64,000 bases of DNA from Epiperipatus broadwayi. Its lineage: Eukaryota > Onychophora > Udeonychophora > Euonychophora > Peripatidae. The stretch spans positions 5,383,147-5,447,146 of the forward strand of contig JAQFVV010000063.1 in the NCBI GenBank assembly GCA_028023455.1, in the 5' to 3' direction. The notes beneath the pieces were generated by a model, which ran no database searches, had not been told where the DNA came from, and was given only the letters and a program-made list of their open reading frames with translations. Position 1 is the first letter of the stretch, and each line of letters begins with the position of its first letter. The position numbers and the translations under genes were made by a program. Shown in pieces: positions 26,501 to 37,550 of this stretch.

Positions 26501-27837
26501 AATAATCAATAGCAATTAGCTTTTAAAATTATATACTGTCCAAAATATTACTTTTCTCCATCTCGTAATTATCCGAACTAATCCAGCGTTTGTTATACTT
26601 TTAGTATAAAGTTTCCGATATATTTTCACTATATATGATGTTCCCATGACCATTTGCTTGTAAATTGAGCTCAATAAAGATGACCGATAGGGAAAAAATT
26701 AAGTTAACACTGCATGTTTATCATTTAAAATTTATATAACTTATTTATAAGACACTCTTATAATTTTGAAAAATGATTTTTAAAAGCGTCTATAAAATTT
26801 ACTTAGCTATTTTTAAATAACACAATTATCTTGAAAATCAATCACGAAGTCCCCTCCTAACAATTGAACTGAGCTTTTATACCGGAAGAAACTTCCCATT
26901 TGATTGGTACATTTAAACAATCAACTTGCTGGCTTATTTACATATTTACCAACAACACACAATTAAAAAAATAAATAATGACTTATTTAATATTTAATAT
27001 TTATTACATTATTGCATTTAAAATAATCTTTATCATTTATTTAAATCCATAAAATATTTTTTAAAAATATTTTTACCTACTTGATTTTAATTTTAACTTT
27101 TATAAAATTATTTAAAATACACTAAGTCTTTTTATACGTTATATTTTTAAAGCAATATTTTTTTAAAAATCAGATTTAATATTCTACATTGATTTATCTT
27201 TATTTTATCTCGTGATAGCTCACGTATTATTTATAAATTTTATAACATGATTTTTAAAATAGTTCTACAACTTTACTAAACAACTTCCAAGCATGTGTGT
27301 GTACATTTAACAAACATCTGTTCTTTACAACACAAGAAACGCTTGTCATCGTCTAAAAATAAACTAACAATTGCATTTTTTTAAAATAAATATTTTTAAA
27401 TAAATAAGATATTATAATAGATTTTAAAATAATTATCTAATATTATTAAAATCAAATATTAATCTTCTATTTAATTACTTATAATAATTAATAATATTTA
27501 TATTCTCTTATAATATTATTTTATCAATAATAAATATATGCATTTAATTTTAACTTGTCTTTTAAACACCTTTAGCTTTAAACACCTATTTATTAAATAT
27601 ATTCATGCAGTATTGATTATGGCCATTTTTCCCAATTATATATTATAATCATCATCATTTAAAATATCTCTCTTTATATCAGCACAATTTCACATATCAA
27701 ATACTCATAGATTGCCTTAATTAAACCCCTTGAAATATTACCATAAGCAAAATTAACATCACATATTCAAATATATCTTAAATTTAAAATTTTTAATAGA
27801 TTAGCACAAAATTAGATGGTGACCCATACAAAAGGGC

Positions 27838-27841
<4 letters not shown>
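23571..27841. mobile_element. 4.3 kb AT-rich insertion of unknown type
   Basis: This very AT-rich segment has no ORF above background. Three observations suggest an inserted unit. It lies between the endonuclease and RT parts of what could be one LINE-B copy. It is bracketed by two direct copies of a roughly 45 bp sequence ending in (TA)n. Its ends are near-inverse (TTGTACCCTT and AAGGGCACAA, one mismatch). It could be a non-autonomous DNA element with TA target or a pLTR-flanked retro-derivative. Neither is shown. I see nothing else in it. Confidence 0.35.
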
Positions 27842-27877
<36 letters not shown>

Positions 27878-27943
27878 GTAGAGATAGCACGATAAATTTT
27901 TTTAATATTTAACTGACGACTTTCAACTCATATATATATATAT
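27842..27943. repeat. (TA)n and flanking repeat, right copy
   Basis: TA tract at 27842-27875, then 27899-27943 with TTTTTAATATTTAACTGACG followed by ACTTTCAACTCATATATAT, the partner of 23519-23561. The phrase also resembles the PLE-linked sequence TTTTAATATTAATATACTG at 57867-57885. Confidence 0.6.
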
Positions 27944-28189
27944 CTTTAAGGGAATTCCATACCTCAGTTACATGACAGTCCTGAAAGTTCAAATTAGCAA
28001 TTTTAATATTCAATGGCTGTTGAAATTTAATATGAATAGTAGATGTTTCTAAACAATTAACACCAATTTTTTTTTCTGAATGTGATTATAGTAATATCTA
28101 CTTTTAATGCATATTATTTTAACCTTAAAGCATGCTGATGTATGATTTAGCCAATAATCTGCATTTTCTTATGTAATATGAACTTCTCT

Positions 28190-28830
28190 AATATTGTAAA
28201 TCTTAATTAGAAATTTATCTATAAGATGCCATTGCTTAAAGTGTGGCCACATCTGTGATCTTGCAAATTTTTTTGCATATAAAGTGTTTGCAACACTCAG
28301 TCCATTTATCATGCAAAATTCAATAATAAGGAAATATTTAAGTTCACAGTCCTCACATCATGATTTCCAATAACTTTGGACCAAAGTCTACTATTTGTAC
28401 CAGCGTGTTTATTAAAATCTCCAAGAAAAACAATGATATCTTTTAACAATACTTGTTTAATTATGATATCCTGAGAGAAATAAAATTATTCTGCTTCTTA
28501 ATGCATTTGCTCTAACAAAAATAAAACAGTCCATTGTGCAAACAAAGAATGAACAATATTAGATTTTTATTCATAAATTAGAAATACCAAGACTAGAAAA
28601 TACTAGATTATATTTTAGAGCAAATACAACACCATGCATTCTTCTTCCATTGGTTAATATATCATTTCAATAAACTTTGTAGCCATTTACAAGTTTATTT
28701 AAACTTTGTTTGCCCTGTAAGACAAGTTATAATAAGATCAGTTAGCCATAAGTACTGTTCTACATTCAGGCTTGGAAGTATGTAGAATTTTATGAAGTAA
28801 AATTTTTACATTCCACATACCTATATTTAA
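28190..28830 (-). pseudogene. LINE-B AP-endonuclease fragment
   Basis: On the minus strand, in several frames, an APE-type LINE endonuclease can be read: LVNGYKVYW and GRRMHGVVFALKYN (about 28700-28615), FLGDFNKHAGTNSRLWSKVI (about 28430-28370), and INGLSVANTLY followed by a short tail (about 28310-28260). The GDFN box and the following G.....W..V.G.H block are hallmarks of this endonuclease, which nicks target DNA. Stops and frameshifts are frequent. It lies 5' (on the minus strand) of the RT fragment at 22440-23110, and both fit one LINE split by the 23.57-27.84 kb segment. Confidence 0.7.
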
Positions 28831-30300
28831 GAAAAAAAAGAATTACAATGTCTATGTTTTGTGCTACAACTACCTTCTGCATTATCACTACTGTTGATAA
28901 TATTTTATCACTTGAATAAATAATTCATTATTAAGAACAATAACATAAATAGTCTGTGTGAAATAGGCCATGGATTCTTAAATAGAGCTGAAAACACATG
29001 AAATCATTAGACAGATAAACTCCTGTCTCAAATCCTGATGCCACCATGACTCATTAGTGATTGCACTCCCTCAAGAAAAGATCATAAGAAGTACTAGCCT
29101 ACTAAATTTATCCCCATCATTGCTTTTTTTATTTTTAAGACACAAAAAAAAGAAAATTTGAATAACAATTGATCTTAGATACAGAGGAAAAATATAATGC
29201 ATGAAAAGCTTATTTATTATATTATATTTATACATACATACATTCTTGTTCCATATATGGACTTTTTGTGTGATGAAAATCACCAAAACAAACAAATGTG
29301 TTTTTTTTTTTTTTTTTCTCCCCCTTCTTTTTCCTCCTGGGGCCCCCTGGCCCCACACCCCACCCCCCAAAGTACAAAGACCAAATTAAACACATTTACA
29401 TTCTTCTAAACAAAAAATGATTTAGTTTTGTAAGAGAATATTATATAATATTCACATGAGGACAAACTTATTAGTCAAAATGTTGGTTATGTTGCTAATT
29501 TGCGGTTGAACAATGGCGGTGTATTATTCAGGGATGTCGAAAGAGAGTAGCCATTCCTAACAGAAGGTCTTTCTTGGTAAGAAAGTTCAGTCCACTACAA
29601 TAATGCTAAGATACAACATTTTACAAAGGTACAGAATTGCACACATAAATATATGTAAATTATTTGTTTTTTGGCTGTTTGCAACTTTGTATAAATTTAG
29701 ATTGTTAAAAGTTTACTTGTTAGAAAATCATTTCTTGCAAAAAACGTAAATGCAAGTTTGTTTAAATTTTAGTAAATAAAATTATAGGTGACAATTTTTC
29801 AAAATAAAATTTATTTATAAGGTTTGATGGTGGAAGATAATTTCTCACACAAATAAAAAAAAACATAAATGCATGTCTACTTTTGAACACAAAGCTTAAC
29901 GAATACAGTCATATATATATATATATATATATTATTGTATAATTAAATTATAAGTTTGTTTTTGTGAGTGAACAATCCCATAATTTTTTTTTTAAAGTTT
30001 ATATTTGTGCTAGAGATATATATTCTCTAGTTTAGAAAACGATTAGTAATAATCATTATTGTATTTATCTAAGATGGATGGTGTCAAAGTTGTGAGTGAA
30101 GTGAGTTTGACAATGGTAAATAAAATTATAACAATTTACTATAGATTAATATTCTTCATATAATAGAGAGATATATGGGAGATAGTGACCTGGGCCAACT
30201 GATGAGTACTGGTTCAGCACGAAATATACCTTGGGAATCATTTGTCTTTTATTGTATCTTTATTTATGTAAATTTCAAAAGAATGGGGAAGTATGAAGGT
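28831..30300. other. non-coding stretch with a pyrimidine/GC block
   Basis: A poly-T and C-rich tract at 29301-29370 (including GGGGCCCCCTGGCCCC and CACCCCACCCCCC) stands out from the AT-rich background. Short ORFs over it on both strands are low-complexity. A (TA)n tract lies at 29910-29932. Otherwise nothing is recognised. Confidence 0.45.
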
Positions 30301-30314
30301 TGTTAATATATCTA

Positions 30315-30585
30315 TAAAGTTTTTTTAATATTCTTATCTGGTTTTAATTATTTGGAAGTACTTTCACTTGCGCATTTTGTCTTGGTACATTGTTTCTTAT
30401 TTTCTAGATATGTATTTATATTCCACATATAAAGAATATTTTTTATATAAGTTTGTTTGTTTTTGTGAAGTGAACAATACTATAATAAACTCTTTTTATA
30501 TTCTTATCTGGTCTTAATTATTTGGAAGTAATTTTACTTGCGCATTTTGTCTTGGTACACTATTTCTTATTTTCTCATTTTCTTT
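30315..30585. repeat. local direct duplication, about 100 bp
   Basis: The phrase TATTCTTATCTGGT(T/C)TTAATTATTTGGAAGTA..TTACTTGCGCATTTTGTCTTGGTACA occurs at about 30328-30397 and 30498-30565, about 170 bp apart. The preceding phrase TATAAGTTTGTTTTTGTGA..TGAACAAT occurs at 29950 and 30447. An old tandem-like duplication without known identity. Confidence 0.65.
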
Positions 30586-31319
30586 CTTTTCTTTGCCAAT
30601 CTCAAATTGTGAGAGCATTACTTTCTGGAATTAAAATGAGTTGATAGGTGCGAATTCTTCAATATATATTTTTTTCTTCATTCTTTTAATTAAAATTGAT
30701 TTTTACGTTATCTTCATCATGAGGATTATACAACATTGAGATTTAAGTCACGTTAAACTTGATAAATAATGAAAGAATAGTAATTGTGTTTTTATTAATG
30801 TTTTTAAAAAGAAGAAAAACTATACCCGCTTTAAATGTCCATTTAGCGATAAGTAAATAAATACATATACTGGTAAAACATATTGTTAGTTAATATTTTT
30901 CTAAAATAATGATTACATAAATATATATAAATATTAATGTTAAATAAATATGGTACTATCATGGAAGTAAAAATGTATATATCGACGCATACACACATAC
31001 ATTTATAAATAAACACATTATCATGTCTGTACACAAATATATAATATATTTTAACATTTTTTCCATCATAATGACATACTTAGGTATATCTATCTGGTCT
31101 TGGTTGTTTACTACTAATTTTTATTTTGTGATCCTATTTTATTATTTTAAAAATATATTTTTTGCTTTTGTATGTGCTTTTTTTATTAGTTGTTTTATTT
31201 TTATTTTATTTTGATACTCTCTAGTAAACTTTATACTTTCATCTCACATATAAAATTATTTTTTAGTTTTTTTATTACAATTTAGGATTCAGTTTAAGAT
31301 TTTAGTTGTCTATTATTAA

Positions 31320-31765
31320 TACTAATAGATCGTTGCCAATACAATTTATTCTAGCCTTTTATTTTTTTTTAATCATACCATTAATATCTGTTTATTCTAA
31401 TTGCACAATCATTTTGCCCTAATTCCTTCTTGTTAAACACAACATAATTTTGTTTATACTTTGCTGTGAGATCTGAAGTGTCATAATATTTTTGCATTAA
31501 TTTTCCATGTCTCAGATTTATAAATAAGTAATAGTAAATTGCATTTATTAACAATTTCTTTTTCAAGCACATAGAAATAATTTGAGGTAATATTAAGTTA
31601 TTTTATTAAAAACTTGTTACTTGCAAGTCTAACTGCAATTAATTTAATACATTAAGTTATTGTCTGTATTAATAATCTTATCCAGGTTTTTACAGTTGTT
31701 AACTTTTAATTCTTTACTATCAATATGTATTGATTCTTTCTTTGATAAACCATTAATCTATCAAT
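31320..31765 (-). pseudogene. RTE LINE 3' tail, second copy
   Basis: Minus-strand fragment of the same RTE family as 52778-55745. It reads NCKNLDKIINTDNN (about 31700-31655) where the longer copy has NSYKYLGQIINTDKN, and CLKKKLLINAIYYYLFINL (31572-31515) where RTE elements have CLK.KVFN..VLP.L.YG. A 63-codon open frame (31381-31572) is the only long piece. This region of the protein follows the RT palm. Truncated at both ends. Confidence 0.6.
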
Positions 31766-34620
31766 ATTATTAAATATAAATAATGTAAAATCAGTTATTT
31801 TATATATATGACCTTAAGTTTGAAAAAAGTTTGTACCAAAATTAAATTACTTTTGACACAATTATGTTTAAAATATTTTTAAAACTAATAAAAAATATTA
31901 AAAGAATTTAAAAAAAACAAAAACTTCTCTGCCTTTATTAAAGTGAAGATTATTATTTTCTTTTCTCTTAATATATAAATTTTCAAAACTTCAAAAAATA
32001 TTAATGTTGGGTCATGTGATGCATGACTCTATTTTTTAACATTAATATATATTTATTATTAAAAATACCACTCAAACAAGAGAAAATTACTTAAAATAAA
32101 AAGTCTTAAAAATAAATTCTTACTGAAAATAGCATTTCCCCCCCACTGATTTGTACAAAGAGAAGTTTTAATTTAGAACTGTTTCCTGCAACATAGAAAC
32201 AAAAACAAAATTATAGATTCATTATTAGTAAAGTATTAAGTTTGTGATGCAATATTAAGGATAAGCAAATAAGATTACTTCATGTTTCTTACTGAATGAA
32301 CAATTGGATTATCAAGTAAGTTAATTCTGCAAGGATTAATAACAACCAAATTGCATGTAGAATAATATGGCTTATCATACTCTACAAATCCAAGGTAAAA
32401 AATTGATTAATATTTGTTGTTTCTTTTTGTAATTTTTTAAATTACTTGGATGTAATCCACTGTACTCAAACTACTTTTAAATATAGCTTGTTTATTTGAC
32501 TGGCATAAGCCAAAAGTTTTTTTGCAAACTTGATTGGATAGTAGTTAAGATCTTGAATGAAATAGATATGTTTATTAGTTTTTTAATATTTTTCTTTTTC
32601 ATTTTGCTTAAATATTAATACTGTATTTTATAAAGTATCTGGTATATCCTTAATAGTTAAATATTTTATAAATAGTTTTACCAACATTTTTTATATTACT
32701 TTTCTACCAATAATGTTTATATAAACAAAAACAAAAAAAAATTATCAAATGCAAATTATAAATCAATTATTTGTCATTTTTTGCATTATTTTGACATTTA
32801 GTTCATTTTTATTTGAAACAACAAATTTTGTGGTGAGTGTTCGTTCAGAATGAAATACATATATCATGGAGATCATTTATCTTTTTCATATGTGTGTGGT
32901 TCATGTATATCAATTATTTGAGATGGAGTGCATAAATATTGTACCAGTTGAAACAGTCTGGTCACACAACAAGTCTAAAAATCCAAACAAAAGTACCTCG
33001 AATCTAATCATGCTCGAGATACACAGGTCTGGAGCAATCCTGAATTCTAACGTATTTGCCTATAAACAACAATTCTGATGATACAACATGATTATTTTAA
33101 TTCCAGGCCTGGAATCATAGTGGTAGAGCATAAGATAATTCTGATGATGGTGACTGAGACAAGAGTAACCCAGGAATTAGATTTATTACAGTTATTTCTT
33201 AATGCTAAGCTATTAGCTAAAGAAAATAATTCTAAATATTAACTAGAAAAAAATAATAACTCAAAACCAGGATTTACATGAAATATAGATATTTAATAGA
33301 CTTTTAAACATATATATATATATGTGTGTGTGCGTGCGTGTGTGTAACAATATTGTTTCACACTTGGGGTGACGTCTATTTACAACCGTGGGATTTGTTT
33401 TTTTATAAAATCCCCTTATAATAATTATTTAATGGATATAATTTTATAGAGTGTGTTATAGTTTGTGTGGGGTTAATATACCAATTTAAAGATGTTTACA
33501 GATATAATGCTGTTGATGTATAAAACAAATATAAAAGATTGTGACAGGTTTGGATGATTAATGATATCAAGAGTACTTTGCGATTTAGCAGTAAAGGATT
33601 TTTGTGAACAGGCAAGAAGATACAAATTTAATCATGTATCGACAATTTGGAATCATTATATATATTTTTCTGGCATTGTTTGAAAAAGATGTCCTTGGAA
33701 CATATACATAAGGAACAAACAATGCGCTACATTTATGAGAATAAGTAAGTTATACAATCATTAATACAAATTGATTTACATCTGTGGGAATCAATAACAA
33801 TTTTAAATGAAAGTAGTTTAAATCAATGAACTGAATAATTAACACAATTGTATATTTTGTGAAATGTGTCATTATGTTCAACACATCATTCTGACTAACT
33901 AAGATTAGATAGGTAGTGAGAAAACTAATGAGAAGAGTAATGACACTAACATACAATAAAAAAATCTGGCTATCATAGTGGTTTTGGATATTTTATCATT
34001 TTAAAAGAATATTTAAAACTATCTTAGGATTGGTGTGTCCACAAATTCTGGTAGAACAATACCAAATTGGAGAGGTTGGGTTTGAATGCCTGGAGCCAGC
34101 TGTCAGACTTCCACAGCAGAATCAAAATCTCACACTTCACAGTTCACAGAAAATAGCATATACTTCTGATTACGAATAATTCAGAGAAAAGTAAATAGGC
34201 AGTTTTGTACCTCCAAAGTTCCCACATGACAACAAAATGGAAAAGATAAAATACCATAATAAAAGAAAATGTATGCCCTCAACGTTATTAGATATAACAT
34301 AATCAATATCTATATTTTAAAGCATGGAAATAGTCTAACCTATGTGCAATGACTTGTTTTAATCATGAGTCATTTAACAAATTATAATGAATAATAACTC
34401 TTTTACTTGTAATATTAAACTATCAAAATTTATATTTAATTTCAATTCTCATATACATATTAACTGCTAGGATTAGCCCTCCAGGCAACAACAAGAAGAG
34501 ATAGTACTAATTACAAAGTTAGCGATCTTTTAAAAATGAAATTTTAAAGACAAATTCAAAGCAATAAATTTAGCAGCATTCATACACAGTAAAATATTTT
34601 AATTAAAATCCAACAATAAT
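31766..34620. other. AT-rich non-coding stretch
   Basis: No element or gene recognised. Small ORFs at 32866-33078 (+) and 33750-33956 (-) have no motif I know. A (TA)n(TG)n tract lies at about 33310-33345. Confidence 0.45.
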
Positions 34621-34639
34621 GGATTTAGAATGAAACCAA

Positions 34640-35260
34640 ACTAGTGAGCGATTTCTATTAAAAAAAAAAAAAAACTTTATTGATAGATTTTAGATGAAAC
34701 CCCCTCTTCTTTGCAAGGGATTACAGAAAGAGAGAGAGAGTTTAAGAGCATACTTAACAGAAACTTATAAATTAATATGCGAATTAAAGTACAAAGGTTT
34801 AACTACATCTTATTGGAAATTACAGAAGGTATTTAAATTAAAAGCAGCTTTATATGGAATGAGGTTACCTCAAGATCTATTGTGAATGCACAAAGATGGA
34901 TCCACTTCTAGTACTTTTAAATTTACAGGCAGGTACAGCATGGCAGTCAGCAGTCGGGTCAACACTCAGACGGTCAACTGGTGTGGCTGGTCAGATGGAT
35001 GGAACATGGCAGCAGGAGGAAGCCTCTGAGAAAAGGGGAAAGGGGCTGGATTTTTTCTACTCAAAGTTTAACGATCTCTAAAACCACTTTCTTAAATTAC
35101 TTTCTCTGAAAATTTACTGACTGATTCAAACATTCTGAAAGAATTTACTAACTAACTTCTTTTGCTATATGGGCTCTTTTATACATATTTTTCATCCACC
35201 CCAAGAATGTAATTTTACTTGCCCACAGTTATTCCTGTAATTTTAATTCTTATTAATAAA
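34640..35260 (+). other. GC-richer island with weak ORFs, unidentified
   Basis: After a poly-A run (34661-34674) the sequence becomes less AT-rich, most clearly at 34900-35050. Two ORFs (34694-34885 and 34896-35081) contain ESLRAYLTETYKLICELKY and AGTAWQSAVGSTLRRSTG. An AATAAA occurs near 35260. It could be part of an expressed or transposed transcript. No domain is recognised and no second copy occurs in the window. Confidence 0.25.
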
Positions 35261-35563
35261 ATATTTAATTAGTAAAAAAAAATTAAAAGATAAAGTTCGA
35301 CATACCTTTTAAGATATTTTAGATTTTGTATAGATTTACTAAAAATTAACAAAAGATTTATTTTAGTTTTAATTAAAATTTTGACTTTTAATTAGCAAGA
35401 AATAACCTTATATAAAGAGAATAGATTACTCCACTTAGCAACTATTCTAAAATATATTAAACCTTTTTAATTCCAAATACAATTAAAATATGCATATAAA
35501 AATAATATAATTTTTAGCAATAAATATTAATAAATCATTGCTATGTTTATATATGTATATATA

Positions 35564-35782
35564 TATGACTATAGATGGCGTTATACCAAAAACACCTTCA
35601 AGCGTTTGTTTACATAAACGTCAGAGCGAGTATTTCACTATCTCTAACTTAATTTCCACCTTCATATCATGATTTCAAGCTATTTGCTATCGTCAGTGAA
35701 GGACAGGATTAAATACTCGCTCTGACGTTTATGTAAACAAACGATTGAAGGTGTTTTTGGTATAACGCCATCTATAGTCATA
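35564..35782. repeat. inverted repeat, 72 bp arms, hammerhead in the loop
   Basis: The left arm 35564-35635 (TATGACTATAGATGGCGTTA...) is mirrored by 35711-35782 with one mismatch. The 75 bp between the arms contain a minus-strand hammerhead ribozyme. The repeat lies directly next to the 3' end of a minus-strand PLE-A fragment. Confidence 0.85.
35659..35702 (-). ncRNA. hammerhead ribozyme with intact core
   Basis: On the minus strand: stem I CCUUCA (35702-35697), core CUGACGA, stem II AGC/GCU with loop AAAUA and a U on each side, GAA, stem III AUCAUGAU (a perfect palindrome), cleavage base A, stem I return UGAAGG (35664-35659), all 6 bp paired. All invariant core bases are present (CUGANGA, GAA, A-U at 15.1/16.1, H17 = A). 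The short palindromic stem III predicts activity as a dimer. Confidence 0.75.
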
Positions 35783-35847
35783 AATACAAGCGTATGCAAG
35801 TTTTTAACTTGTGTTTTTTTGTTTTTCATATATATATAATATTATGA

Positions 35848-36360
35848 TTCGATGTCTGTATTTTTAAAGCAATATACATAATTATATAACTGAATATTTG
35901 TAAATACAGTAACTAAATAATTAAAATTTTTTATCCACTTAGGAGCGCTTTCAATTATCCCAGTAATCTGTGTCAACTAAAGCTTTGAAATGCTAACTTT
36001 TTTACAATTCCGTGATCTTAACGTTTGCTGCTTGCCTATTAATTAAGTCATGTTTATATTTGTCTATTAGCATAGCCTCCTTTATTTTTCTTTTATTATT
36101 TTTTTCAATTTGCAATATTTTTACACTGTTAAAATTGAAGTCAAAACCATAAATGCATGATTTATTATGGTTGTAAAAAACAGATGCTGAAATATTATTA
36201 TCTACTGTGCAATTTTGCTTCGATTTCTGAACATGTTTTAATAATAGCAAGTGTTCTTTAGTTCTTTTTTTCCAACATACATCTAGATTCACCTATATAT
36301 TTACTGCCACACCTACATATCCATTTATAAATGACACAATTTTTATTTATAAATGAGGTT
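35848..36360 (-). pseudogene. PLE-A copy, GIY-YIG nuclease end, minus strand
   Basis: The minus strand encodes the GIY-YIG nuclease of PLE-A: VIYKWICRCGSKYIGESRC (about 36340-36283) with the VIY...YIG pair, then after a frameshift RTKEHLLLLKHVQKS, FYNHNKSCIYGFDFN, RKIKEAMLI and RQAANVKITEL to a TAA at 36004-36002. The 3' tail with its hammerhead-like fold runs to about 35848 (ending with AAAATACAGACATCG). The RT is absent. The copy ends near 36360, where the plus-strand copy begins, so the two PLE-A ends point outward from a common centre. Confidence 0.8.
35935..35982 (-). ncRNA. hammerhead-like fold, PLE-A tail (minus copy)
   Basis: Minus strand: stem I CUUUAG, core UUGACAC, stem II GAUUA/UAAUU, GAA, palindromic stem III AGCGCU, cleavage base C, stem I return CUAAG (UUUAG pairs with CUAAG over 5 bp). 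The core again starts UUGA and has A in place of the catalytic G8. Confidence 0.6.
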
Positions 36361-36364
36361 TTAT

Positions 36365-36530
36365 CTTTGGAGTTCATTAATAGGCAAGCAGCAAACATTA
36401 AGATCATGGAAGTGTGGGAAAGTTAACATGTCAAAGCTTTAGTTGACATGGATTACTGGAATAATCGAAAGTGCTACTAAGTGGATAAAATTTTTTAATT
36501 ATTTAGTTACTGTATTTACAAATATTCAGT
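36365..36530 (+). pseudogene. PLE-A extreme C-terminus and tail, plus strand
   Basis: Plus-strand reading EFINRQAANIKIMEVWES then TAA (36424-36426), the last residues of the PLE-A nuclease, followed by the 3' tail to about 36530. It mirrors 35880-36035 of the minus copy almost base for base, forming a head-to-head pair. Confidence 0.75.
36437..36484 (+). ncRNA. hammerhead-like fold, PLE-A tail (plus copy)
   Basis: Stem I CUUUAG (36437-36442), core UUGACAU, stem II GAUUA/UAAUC, GAA, stem III AGUGCU, cleavage base A, stem I return CUAAG. Stem II differs from its mirror copy at the closing pair (UAAUC here against UAAUU), and the fold is kept. Confidence 0.6.
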
Positions 36531-36531
36531 T

Positions 36532-36902
36532 TTATATATATATATATATATATATACATTTTTTATATATATATATATATATATACCATGCACACTACTG
36601 TTTTTATTAAATATTTTTAGAGCCTTTCTTTTGATTATTGTGCTTGCAGTGTGCATAAAAGGCAGATATATATGTGAGGTCTGAATTGCAGGCCCAGCAG
36701 GAGGTTACTATAGCTGGCGAAGCATGAAGCTTGTTGTGATTAGACATCGACTGCTTCAATATATACTAAAAATTCTAAGATCAAATCCCAATATATATTA
36801 TAATAAACATTCAGTATACTAAATAAATAAGTTAATTAATTCAATTTGTTAAAATTATAATTCCCATTACAACAATTCTACATGTTTGCAGTATCAGAAA
36901 AG

Positions 36903-36956
<54 letters not shown>

Positions 36957-36962
36957 ATATTA
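36532..36962. other. (TA)n tracts around an unidentified segment
   Basis: TA tracts at about 36535-36555, 36566-36585 and 36909-36953 enclose about 320 bp in which GAGGTCTGAATTGCAGGCC, GGAGGTTACTATAGCTGG and a GATCAAATCCC phrase (B-box-like) occur. No matching A box or second copy was found, so I assign nothing. Confidence 0.4.
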
Positions 36963-36983
36963 TATATGTTTTAGTTGGGAATT

Positions 36984-37027
<44 letters not shown>

Positions 37028-37046
37028 AATTCCCAACTAAAACAGA
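36963..37046. repeat. perfect inverted repeat around (TA)n
   Basis: GTTTTAGTTGGGAATTTG, a TA tract, then CAAATTCCCAACTAAAAC. The 18-bp arms are perfect, and the whole can form one long hairpin. Confidence 0.9.
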
Positions 37047-37222
37047 TTAGTCAAAGAAAATAATTTCTAAAACCTAACTAATGGCTTCATTCCTATAAAA
37101 AGACTTAATATGAAATTACTCACAATTTCAATTACATTCTACATTATTTAATATTGAAAGAACTTTTAAATAAGTTAGTTGCTTCAGAATAACAAATTTT
37201 TAATACTAAAGGTTTTTTTTTT

Positions 37223-37374
37223 TTAATTTTCTTCCAAAAATACAACCTTAGTCTCATCAAAACTAATAGTGTGACCTGGATCTTTTCCATGGCCATATAA
37301 AGCAGAATAGAGATATCCATTTTTATCCCTACTTTTATGTACCTTTACCCTTTCATTTAAGCTCAAACTACTCT

Positions 37375-37378
<4 letters not shown>
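37223..37378 (-). pseudogene. PLE-C GIY-YIG nuclease fragment
   Basis: The minus strand reads SSLSLNERVKVHKSRDKNG, then SALYGHGKDPGHTISFDETK and VVFLEEN before a TAA. The pattern R...H, SAL..H....GH.I.FD.TK is the canonical C-terminal half of the PLE GIY-YIG nuclease, of a more typical subtype than PLE-A. No frameshift occurs over about 48 codons, but the first half with the VIY/YIG motif and the RT are missing. It abuts a (TA)n tract at 37377-37449. Confidence 0.7.
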
Positions 37379-37450
<72 letters not shown>

Positions 37451-37550
37451 CATACAATTTTATAAAAAGACAATTTAAAAGGCAAAAAAAATCATATTTT
37501 TCTTTATTATTATTATTATCATCATCATCATCATCATCATTAATATTATT
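37377..37550. repeat. (TA)n and (ATC/ATT)n microsatellites
   Basis: A compound TA tract (37377-37449), then an ATT/ATC run at about 37503-37545. An ORF over them is a translated microsatellite. Confidence 0.9.

Noticed and set aside
29071-29409. Three ORFs over a poly-T/C-rich tract
   Set aside because: Low-complexity translation of a pyrimidine tract on both strands.
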